Translations under genes and position numbers: made by a program
Shown: in pieces, positions 1 to 5,276 of the stretch
Numbering within the stretch: the first letter of the stretch is position 1
Layout: every line of letters starts with the position of its first letter
Source of the DNA: DASSUC01 sp035649895
Lineage (GTDB): Bacteria; Actinomycetota; Actinomycetes; Mycobacteriales; Micromonosporaceae
NCBI GenBank assembly: GCA_035649895.1
Contig: DASRIS010000034.1
Span: forward strand, 1-15,702
Length of the DNA stretch: 15,702 bases
Reading direction: 5' to 3'
Notes under the pieces: model-generated
What the model was told of the DNA's origin: nothing
Databases searched by the model: none
Seen by the model: only the letters and a program-made list of their open reading frames with translations

Positions 1-322
1 CCAGGCCGCACCCTTGGGCAGCGCGGTCAACGCCGAGCCGGGTCAGGATCACTACCGGCTGGTGGTAGCGGCCCGCGCCCTGCATGAGCCTGCGGGGCGC
101 CTCTGCCGGTGCGACACTGCCGGCCGCTAGCGCGTAGTAGCCGACGACCCGCCCGTCTGGCTCATCAAGGTCGCGCACGATGTAGACCCGGGATGATCCA
201 GAGCGATGCGCCTGCAGCGCGTGCTCAACCAGCCAGTCGGACTGTGCCCGCGAGCCGCAGTCGAACCCGTTCAGGACGTGCGCCGCCGACAGCGGCTCGA
301 CCGGGGCGAACCGTTGGCTCAC
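1..322 (-). CDS. GNAT acetyltransferase toxin, TacT-like (3' part cut by window edge)
   Basis: The reading frame starts at GTG 322 and runs off the left edge, giving 107 codons. It begins MSQRFAPVEPLSAAHVLNGF and reaches VVGYYALAAGSV, then VVILTRLGVDRAAQGCGLG-like sequence. The last stretch is GNAT motif A, the start of the acetyl-CoA pyrophosphate-binding loop. In the family, TacT/AtaT-type toxins acetylate the amino group of aminoacyl-tRNAs and stop translation. The GTG start overlaps the stop of the DUF1778 antitoxin gene by 4 bp (GTGA), with a GGGGAG ribosome site just upstream. This antitoxin-first overlapping order is the usual one for the pair. The C-terminal half, with the rest of the acetyl-CoA site, is not visible. 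Family assignment is firm from motif plus partner; the exact tRNA target is unknown. Confidence 0.87.
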   Translation of the reverse strand, partial: MSQRFAPVEPLSAAHVLNGFDCGSRAQSDWLVEHALQAHRSGSSRVYIVRDLDEPDGRVVGYYALAAGSVAPAEAPRRLMQGAGRYHQPVVILTRLGVDRAAQGCGL

Positions 323-609
323 TGCTCCCCACCGGCCTGCGGGACATCCAGAACGGTCGGGCTGTGTAGGAGCTCCCGCAAGCCGGGGATATCGCTAACT
401 GGCCGGGTGAGCGCCTCGTCGAAGACCTGCCATGCCTCCTCGTCGAGTACGAACGCGTGCCGGTCCGCCAGCACGTCGGCGGCGGCCTCCGTGGCCACCG
501 CCAGGATGAAGTTGGACACGCTCGTGCCTGCGGCCGCGCTGGCAGCCTCCAAGAGCGCCTTCTGCTCAGCGTCGATGCGCAGGTGGAGACGTTCGGTCTT
601 CGCGGTCAT
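319..609 (-). CDS. DUF1778 (TacA-like) type II antitoxin
   Basis: A 96-residue protein beginning MTAKTERLHLRIDAEQKALL. The N-terminal part reads as a ribbon-helix-helix DNA-binding domain (RLHLRIDAEQKALLEAA, then TSVSNFILAVATEAA). The C-terminal part (LADRHAFVLDEEAWQVFDEAL, then PGLRELLHSP) matches the toxin-wrapping tail of DUF1778 antitoxins. An upstream in-frame ATG at 651 would add 14 residues. I prefer ATG 609 because the family starts there and a TACAAT -10 box lies 7 bp upstream, which predicts a leaderless transcript. The gene overlaps the acetyltransferase toxin gene, so the two are translated together. It should neutralise the toxin and repress its own promoter. Confidence 0.9.
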   Translation of the reverse strand: MTAKTERLHLRIDAEQKALLEAASAAAGTSVSNFILAVATEAAADVLADRHAFVLDEEAWQVFDEALTRPVSDIPGLRELLHSPTVLDVPQAGGEQ

Positions 610-634
610 AACCACGATTGTACGCACAACGTAC
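610..634 (-). promoter_or_regulatory. Leaderless promoter with palindromic operator for the DUF1778/GNAT operon
   Basis: On the minus strand a TACAAT box (622-617) is followed by 7 bases and then the antitoxin ATG at 609, which places transcription start at or next to the ATG. A perfect inverted repeat, GTACG-N5-CGTAC (620-634), overlaps the upstream part of this box. That is where an autorepressing ribbon-helix-helix antitoxin would bind to block RNA polymerase. No good -35 match is present at 17-18 bp spacing (CCAGCA or GCCAGC), so the promoter may depend on an extended or atypical contact. The palindrome is directly visible; its role is inferred. Confidence 0.55.
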
Positions 635-729
635 GCCAGTGCTGGCGGCACCGCGCTGATCGATGTCAGGTCCTCGGCGCTGGGAGAGCCGGCGCGACCC
701 GTGACTTTTCTTCGGGTGAGCAGACGTAG

Positions 730-1083
730 TCAGTCGGTTTCGTTGGGGTGCCCGGTTCCCGCGTAAGTAATCCACGCAGTCCGACGATCGTCGTCGATGA
801 GATACCAGACTCGTCCGCCACCCGTGACCTCGTACTGCCACCGCTCGTGAGCCTGGCCCTTCCATACGCCGGTATCCAGCGATCCCTTCAGCCGGTGATG
901 TCGGTCGGGTGAGGTCATGCTCCGCGGGTCAGCCCGGATGGCGTCATAGGCTCGTCGGAGGTTGGCAGGTACCTGGCGGGCAAGGTGCTCCCAGCCATCG
1001 GCAGCCGCGGAGCTGGCGAAGCGCAGGTCAAACTCACCTCCTAGCGGCGGCGGGGCGGCCCGGTCCCCGCGCTTCGGGCTCAC
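730..1083 (-). CDS. RelE/ParE-like toxin, 117 aa
   Basis: Starts at GTG 1083, overlapping the stop of the upstream fragment by 4 bp (GTGA). The N-terminus is charged and proline-rich. The middle helix region reads ANLRRAYDAIRADPRS. The C-terminal half (HHRLKGSLDTGVWKGQAHER, then WQYEVTGGGRVWYLIDDDRR) has the strand pattern of RelE/ParE-superfamily toxins: a hydrophobic GGGRVWYLID strand, a WITYAGTGHP strand and a terminal His. Members of this fold cleave mRNA on the ribosome or poison gyrase; which applies here cannot be told. The upstream partner is broken by an insertion sequence, so the toxin may be poorly expressed, inactive or controlled from elsewhere. It could also be an uncharacterised relative rather than an active toxin. 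Confidence 0.65.
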   Translation of the reverse strand: MSPKRGDRAAPPPLGGEFDLRFASSAAADGWEHLARQVPANLRRAYDAIRADPRSMTSPDRHHRLKGSLDTGVWKGQAHERWQYEVTGGGRVWYLIDDDRRTAWITYAGTGHPNETD

Positions 1084-1242
1084 CGCCCGCCATACGGTGC
1101 CGCCGTCGGGTCGAAGTCACCCTCCGGCTCCCTACGCAGGATCTCTAGCAGCACCAGGTCCGCGTATACCTCGGCTGTGTGCCGCCACTGCGCCAGCAGC
1201 ACCGCCACTGGCGACAGGTTGGCCAAAGACGCGGCGCCCTGG
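1080..1242 (-). pseudogene. C-terminal remnant of the antitoxin gene paired with the RelE/ParE-like toxin
   Basis: About 53 codons read GAASLANLSPVAVLLAQWRH, then TAEVYADLVLL and EILRREPEGDFDPTAAPYGGR, ending in a TGA that overlaps the toxin start. The WRHTAEVYADL segment followed by an acidic tail resembles C-termini of Phd/YefM-like or similar small antitoxins from memory. The DNA-binding N-terminal half is missing: homologous-looking sequence stops exactly where the insertion-sequence terminal repeat begins (1243). An ATG at 1352 inside the insertion sequence is in frame and would give a 90-residue chimera with a new N-terminus. The part left is the part that usually wraps the toxin, so some neutralising activity could remain. 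The family assignment is moderate; the truncation at the repeat is what the sequence shows. Confidence 0.55.
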
Positions 1243-1278
1243 GCTGGCGTTCCGCAGCTCAGGGCTGATTCTGGACAC
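1243..1278 (+). repeat. Left terminal inverted repeat of the insertion sequence
   Basis: 36 bp. The first 17 bp are an exact inverted match to the right end, and the last 9 bp (TCTGGACAC) match again after a diverged 10-bp middle. CTGGACAC recurs in the same orientation at 1337-1344 and 1393-1400 between this end and the transposase start, and a one-mismatch copy (CTAGACAC) lies near 3586. These may be extra transposase-binding sites. Confidence 0.85.
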
Positions 1279-1363
1279 ACGGGCAAGCGAATGCCCAGGT
1301 CAGCGACTCGCAGATGGGCGCAGAACCTCAAAACCACTGGACACACGATCAACTTGATAGACC

Positions 1364-1392
1364 TTGTGGAACAACGGAAGCCGGGCTAACGT
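1364..1392 (+). promoter_or_regulatory. Possible leaderless promoter of the transposase gene
   Basis: TTGTGG (1364-1369), a 17-bp spacer and TAACGT (1387-1392) lie so that transcription would begin about 8 bp later, at the GTG start at 1401. No ribosome-binding sequence precedes that GTG, which fits a leaderless message. A short perfect palindrome, ATCAA-C-TTGAT (1348-1358), lies just upstream. The box matches are modest, so this is a suggestion. Confidence 0.4.
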
Positions 1393-1400
1393 CTGGACAC

Positions 1401-3104
1401 GTGCACATCCGCGTGGCAACCCGCCGAAACTCCGACGGCACCCCCGTGCGCTACCTCCAGCTGGCGCACAACGAGTGGGACGCCGCGACGAAGACCTCCC
1501 GGCCGAGGGTGCTCTACAGCTTCGGCCGGGAGGACGCCCTGGACCGGGCCATGGTCGAACGCCTCGTCGCGTCGCTGTGCCGCCTGCTGGACCCCGCTGC
1601 GGCGCTGGCCGCGACCACCACCAGCGGCCTGCGGTTCGTCTCCTCCCGTTCCTTCGGTGGGGCCTGGGTGCTCGACGCGCTGTGGCGGCGGCTGGGCATC
1701 GACACCGTCATGACCCGGCTGCTGGCCGGCACCCGCCGCGAGGCGGCCACCGAGCGGGTGCTCTTCGCGCTGGTCGCCAACCGGGCCCTGGCAGCGTCGT
1801 CGAAGCTGGCCGCCGCCGGGTGGGTCGACCGCACCGTGCACATCGACGGGCTGCCCACCACCACCGACGACGCCTGCTACCGGGCCATGGACTGGCTACA
1901 CGAGGTGGCACCCCAGCTGCAGCGGCAGGTCTTCGGCCAGGTCGCCCACCTGCTCAACCTGCAGGTCGACCTGCTGTTCTTCGACACCACATCAACCTAC
2001 TTCGAGCTGGACGAGGCCGACGAGCCCGTCGCCCGCGACGGGCGGGGCCGCGTCGACCCCGACGGCCAGGTGCGCGACCCGGTCCGCGACACCGGGTTTC
2101 GTACCTGGGGCCACAGCAAGGACCACCGCAGCGACCTGCCGCAGGTCGTGGTCGGCCTGGCGGTCACCCGCGACGGGATCCCGGTACGGGTCTGGTCCTG
2201 GCCCGGCAACACCGCCGACGCCACCCTCATCCGCCAGGTCAAGACCGAGATGCGGGACTGGACCCTGACCCGCATCGTGTGGGTCGCCGACCGCGGGTTC
2301 ACCTCCGAGGCCAACCGGCGGGCGCTACGCACCGGCGATGACCACTACATCCTCGGTGAGAAGCTACGCGGCGGGTCCGCCGAGGCCACCGCCGCCCTGT
2401 CCCGGCAGGGCCGCTACCGGACCGTCGCCGGCAACCTACGCGTCAAGGAGGTCAACATCGGCGAAGGGGAACGGTTCGTCATCTGCCACAACCCCGAGGC
2501 CGCCGACCGTGACACGGCCATCCGCGAGCGGCTGCTCACCCAGCTGACCGACATGATCGAGGGCACCGACACCCTGGAGGCGACCAAACGCGCCGAGCTG
2601 CGCGGGGTGATCTCCACCAAGCCCGGGCTCAACCGCTACCTGCGCGTCACCGGTGGCGGGCTGCTGCGCATCGACCAGGCCGCCATCCAGCGGGAAGCCA
2701 AGCTGGACGGCAGGTACCTGCTGCGCACCACCGACCCCCACCTGTCCGCCGAGGACATCGCCCTGGGCTACCGGCAGCTCTTCGAGGTGGAACGCGGCTG
2801 GCGCACCCTGAAGACCACCCTGGACCTACGGCCGGTCTACCACCGCCTCGAGGACCGCATCCGCGCCCACGTCATCCTGTGCTGGCTGGCCCTGCTGCTG
2901 GTCCGCGTGGCCGAGACCACCACCGCTCGCACCTGGCACCACATCCGCGAACACCTCGACGAGCTGCACATCGGTACCTTCACCGGCCCCGCCGGTACCT
3001 ACCGGCAGCGCACCGAGCTGACCAAACCCCAACGCGACATCCTCGCCCGCCTCGACCTCACCCCACCCAAGAAGATCATCGAGCTGACCGCCGCGTCCGG
3101 CTGA
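1401..3104 (+). CDS. IS1634 family (IS4 superfamily) DDE transposase
   Basis: 567 residues from GTG 1401, beginning MHIRVATRRNSDGTPVRYLQ, the usual start of this family. An in-frame ATG at 1314 would add 29 residues of terminal-repeat-region sequence and is less likely. The catalytic triad can be placed. The first Asp (about D195) is in LLFFDTTSTYFEL, the second (about D297) in WVADRGFTSEANRR, and the Glu (about E464) in YRQLFEVERGWRTLK. The last stretch also gives the Tyr and Lys of the IS4-type YREK signature, with Leu in the Arg place. The frame is intact and the length normal, so the protein could be active. It acts on the element's terminal repeats. The C-terminus (PKKIIELT) is followed after 27 bp by the zinc-ribbon gene. 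Confidence 0.93.
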   Translation: MHIRVATRRNSDGTPVRYLQLAHNEWDAATKTSRPRVLYSFGREDALDRAMVERLVASLCRLLDPAAALAATTTSGLRFVSSRSFGGAWVLDALWRRLGIDTVMTRLLAGTRREAATERVLFALVANRALAASSKLAAAGWVDRTVHIDGLPTTTDDACYRAMDWLHEVAPQLQRQVFGQVAHLLNLQVDLLFFDTTSTYFELDEADEPVARDGRGRVDPDGQVRDPVRDTGFRTWGHSKDHRSDLPQVVVGLAVTRDGIPVRVWSWPGNTADATLIRQVKTEMRDWTLTRIVWVADRGFTSEANRRALRTGDDHYILGEKLRGGSAEATAALSRQGRYRTVAGNLRVKEVNIGEGERFVICHNPEAADRDTAIRERLLTQLTDMIEGTDTLEATKRAELRGVISTKPGLNRYLRVTGGGLLRIDQAAIQREAKLDGRYLLRTTDPHLSAEDIALGYRQLFEVERGWRTLKTTLDLRPVYHRLEDRIRAHVILCWLALLLVRVAETTTARTWHHIREHLDELHIGTFTGPAGTYRQRTELTKPQRDILARLDLTPPKKIIELTAASG

Positions 3105-3131
3105 CCCGCTCCCGGCAAGGAACCATCCCCG

Positions 3132-3566
3132 ATGCCCCCGCCGCGTAACGACATCCGTAACGACATCAAGCCGGACCCGACATCCGCCCTGACGTGCCCG
3201 CAGCCGGCACCCCCGCCGCGTAACGACATCCGTAACGACGTCGAGGCGAGCGCGACCTGCCCGGTCTGCCATGCCGCGTTCACCCCCACCCGGCGCCAGC
3301 GCTACTGCACCCCCGCCTGCCGGCAGGCCGCCTGGCGCGCCCGCCACCCCAAGCCCCGCCCGGTCGTCGACGTCCCACCCGCCACCCACCGGCGCTCCAT
3401 CACCGTCTACCAGTGCCCCGAGTGCGACACCCGCCACCTGGGCCAACAGTGGTGCCACGACTGCCACCAACCCTGCCTGCGCATCGACATCGGCGGGCTC
3501 TGCCCCCACTGCGACGAGCCAGTGACGATCAGCGACATCCTCGACCAGCACCCCACACAACGCTGA
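3132..3566 (+). CDS. Zinc-ribbon protein carried inside the insertion sequence
   Basis: 144 residues from ATG 3132, with an AAGGA ribosome site about 10 bp upstream. The N-terminal 40 residues carry two copies of PPPRNDIRND separated by 25 residues. Then follows a first zinc finger, CPVCHAAFTP then RQRYCTPACRQAAWRARH (Cys pairs C-x2-C and C-x3-C). A second cluster follows: CPECDTRHLGQQWCHDCHQP and CLRI, then LCPHCDEP. The CRQAAWRAR helix is common in short actinobacterial zinc-finger proteins. It lies between transposase and right terminal repeat and in the same direction, so it moves with the element. It may help the transposase bind DNA or regulate it; I cannot assign a function. It is not needed in most elements of this family as I know them. 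Confidence 0.75.
   Translation: MPPPRNDIRNDIKPDPTSALTCPQPAPPPRNDIRNDVEASATCPVCHAAFTPTRRQRYCTPACRQAAWRARHPKPRPVVDVPPATHRRSITVYQCPECDTRHLGQQWCHDCHQPCLRIDIGGLCPHCDEPVTISDILDQHPTQR
3135..3239 (+). repeat. Two 30-bp direct repeats inside the zinc-ribbon gene
   Basis: Positions 3135-3164 and 3210-3239 are identical over 30 bp and lie 75 bp apart, so they stay in the reading frame. Each copy itself contains the 12-bp tandem CGTAACGACATC or a near copy. The octamer AACGACAT (3147-3154, 3159-3166, 3222-3229) is also the core of the tandem block upstream of the methyltransferase gene at 9522-9557. This could be a protein-binding array overlaid on coding sequence or a recent internal duplication. Confidence 0.8.
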
Positions 3567-3645
3567 CCAGCGCAAACCCGACCGCCTAGACACACGCCTC
3601 GTCAGCGGGCCATCAACCATTCCCGCAGCTCAACCCCACGATCCC

Positions 3646-3681
3646 GTGTCCAGACCCCCCACCCAGCTGCGGAACGCCAGC
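3646..3681 (-). repeat. Right terminal inverted repeat of the insertion sequence
   Basis: Inverted partner of 1243-1278: AGCTGCGGAACGCCAGC at 3665-3681 is the exact reverse complement of the left outer 17 bp, and GTGTCCAGA at 3646-3654 is the inner conserved block. The middle is a C-rich run that differs from the left end. Confidence 0.85.
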
Positions 3682-3757
3682 TTGACGGTTCCTCCGAGCG
3701 TGTCGGGCGATGGCAGTGACCTGCCGCAACGACGCCACCCACCACAGCGGCACACCA

Positions 3758-3787
3758 AACGTTGGCGGGCCGAGCGTCCCGCCCGTT
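3758..3787 (-). terminator. Candidate terminator of the biosynthetic operon
   Basis: Four bases beyond the stop codon of the FAD oxidoreductase gene, the sequence can fold into a stem: AACG and GGCGGG pair with CCCGCC and CGTT, with a two-base bulge and an 8-base loop. On the transcribed strand it is followed only by TTTGG, so the U-tract is poor. This is common in high-GC actinobacteria. The rest of 3682-3757 holds nothing I can recognise. Confidence 0.5.
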
Positions 3788-3791
3788 AGCG

Positions 3792-5276
3792 TCAGCCGAG
3801 GTGCTGCGCCGTCGTGGCGGCCCGTCCGCCGGCTGCTGCGAGGAACCTGTGTACTGCGGTTGCGGCCTGTTGCGCGCTCGCGCCCACCGCCTCGACGAGG
3901 AACCCCTCTGGACCTACCCAGTCTCCGGCCAGGAAGACGCCGGGCCGGCCGGGCACGCTCACCCCCGGCCTGCCGTTGAGCCCCCGACCGGGCACCGGCA
4001 CCGCGTTGGTCACCGTTATCCGCGGCAGGAACCGCGCGTGCAGCAGCTCCGCCCGCCAACCTGGCTGGTGTGCGTCGAGCAGCCCTTCCATCTCGGCACG
4101 GGTCTCCGCAGGCCCAGACTGGACCGCAGAAACTCCCACAGCAGGCCCGGACCGGACCGCAGGAGCTTCCGCAGCAGGCCCGGACCGAGCCACAGGCGCT
4201 CCTGAAACAGGGGCGGAGGACGGCGAGGCGGGTCCTGAGGACCCGCCGGCGGGCCCGCCCGCGGCCGGGGCGGGCCCGGCAGTCGCGGGCCTGGCAGTCG
4301 CGGGCGGGGCGGCGCCGCCGTAGCGGAGCAGGTGGATAACGGCGCCCGCGCCAGCGCCGAACCGGGCACGCGCCGAGTGCACCACGAGGTAGACCGGCCG
4401 GTCGACACCGTAGAGAAAGGGCCGGCGGGGATCTGGCAGCCGGCGCAGCGCCACGTCCAGGCAGGCGGCGTGCAGCGAGGGACCGAGGCCTGCGGCGAGC
4501 TCCGGCCGCTCGGCCAGGTCCAGCGCCCGTGCCGGCGGCAGCCCCGCGACCACCACCGCACGGGCCACCAGCTGCCGGCCGTCGGCGGTGGCCACCGTGT
4601 ACGGGCTGGCGTCGCCGTACACCCCGGTCACCCGGGCTCCGGTGGTGATCTGGACACCCCGGCGGACGGCCACCGTAGCCAGGCCGTCCACCAGCGTCTG
4701 CCAGCCGCCGTGCACGTAACGCACCCCGAACCTGGCGGTGGCCAGGTGCTCGGCCACCATGTCCGCGCTGGCCCGCTCCGGGCTGTCCAGGTAGGCGGCG
4801 ATGCGGACCAGCGACGCGGCGGCGAGCCGGGCCCGTTCGGTCGGCAGCACGCCGGCGAGCCACTCGGCCGCCGTCATCCCCGCCAGCCGCGGGTTGCGGC
4901 GCACCACCGCGAACAGGCGGGCCATGGCCGAGCGCTCGCGCAGGCTCAGGAAACCCGTGGTGAGCAGGCCAGGAACGGTGATGAACCCGCGGTACGGCAC
5001 CCCGCCGAACAGCGCCATCGCCTGGCCCAGGGGCGGCGGCGCGCCCGGTGCGGGCACGCCGAGCCGGCGCAGCGCGGCCCGCAGTGGGCCGCGGTAGAGC
5101 GCCCGGGGGCCGAGGTTCATCCGGTACCCGTCATGCTCGGTGCTGCGGCCCCGGCCGCCCAGCTCCCCGGCCGCCTCCAGCACGGTCACCCGGTGCCCGG
5201 AGCCGGCGAGCAGGCCGGCGACGGTCAGTCCGGCGAGGCCACCGCCGACCACCGCAACGTCGACAACCTCGCCCAT
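3792..5276 (-). CDS. FAD-dependent oxidoreductase, phytoene desaturase/amine oxidase-like
   Basis: 494 residues. The N-terminal Rossmann motif VAVVGGGLAGLTVAGLLAGS with EAAGELGGRGRS binds FAD (residues 6-45). The C-terminal motif VFLAGDWVGPEGFLVEAVGA is the second flavin-contact segment of this superfamily. Such enzymes desaturate, oxidise or isomerise lipophilic substrates. It is the last gene of the operon; its ATG overlaps the FAAL gene stop by one base (TGATG), so it is translationally coupled. A run of about 70 residues (roughly 319-390) rich in Ala, Pro, Gly and Ser interrupts the fold and contains 11-residue repeats. Without it the length would be near 425, normal for the family. The role here is probably a late oxidation of the polyketide or lipid; the substrate is unknown. 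Confidence 0.85.
   Translation of the reverse strand: MGEVVDVAVVGGGLAGLTVAGLLAGSGHRVTVLEAAGELGGRGRSTEHDGYRMNLGPRALYRGPLRAALRRLGVPAPGAPPPLGQAMALFGGVPYRGFITVPGLLTTGFLSLRERSAMARLFAVVRRNPRLAGMTAAEWLAGVLPTERARLAAASLVRIAAYLDSPERASADMVAEHLATARFGVRYVHGGWQTLVDGLATVAVRRGVQITTGARVTGVYGDASPYTVATADGRQLVARAVVVAGLPPARALDLAERPELAAGLGPSLHAACLDVALRRLPDPRRPFLYGVDRPVYLVVHSARARFGAGAGAVIHLLRYGGAAPPATARPATAGPAPAAGGPAGGSSGPASPSSAPVSGAPVARSGPAAEAPAVRSGPAVGVSAVQSGPAETRAEMEGLLDAHQPGWRAELLHARFLPRITVTNAVPVPGRGLNGRPGVSVPGRPGVFLAGDWVGPEGFLVEAVGASAQQAATAVHRFLAAAGGRAATTAQHLG
4108..4206 (-). repeat. 33-bp tandem repeats in the FAD oxidoreductase gene
   Basis: Three adjacent 33-bp units (4108-4140, 4141-4173, 4174-4206) each start GCAGGCCC on the plus strand and encode 11-residue units of the form SGPAxxxxAVR on the minus strand. 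A second short repeat, GGCAGTCGCGGGC twice at 15-bp spacing, lies near 4280-4310. Both belong to the low-complexity insertion in the protein. There are no spacers, so this is not a CRISPR array. Confidence 0.8.

Larger units (their letters stand above)
1243..3681 (+). mobile_element. IS1634-type insertion sequence, about 2.4 kb, with a passenger gene
   Basis: The element is bounded by inverted repeats: the outer 17 bp, GCTGGCGTTCCGCAGCT, is perfect at 1243-1259 and inverted at 3665-3681. An inner TCTGGACAC is conserved at the same spacing. It encodes a DDE transposase and a downstream zinc-ribbon protein in the same orientation. The flanks (CCTGG on the left, TTGAC on the right) show no matching target duplication. 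Either flanking DNA has been rearranged or deleted, or the duplication has decayed. The left junction cuts an antitoxin gene. The right junction lies about 110 bp beyond the end of the biosynthetic operon. Confidence 0.85.

Noticed and set aside
697..717. Possible terminator between the two toxin-antitoxin loci (ACCCG ... CGGGT)
   Set aside because: Only a 5-bp stem with an 11-base loop and a T-run inside the loop, not after the stem.
2826..3620. Minus-strand open frame antisense to the transposase end and the zinc-ribbon gene
   Set aside because: Val/Gly/Ala-rich without motifs; the plus strand has the Cys pattern and the transposase catalytic segment.
3682..3757. Remnant of the missing antitoxin N-terminus on the right flank of the insertion sequence
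   Set aside because: The minus-strand translation of this stretch shows no antitoxin-like DNA-binding segment.
4108..4206. CRISPR-like periodic repeat
   Set aside because: The units are directly adjacent, imperfect and in frame in a coding gene; there are no spacers.
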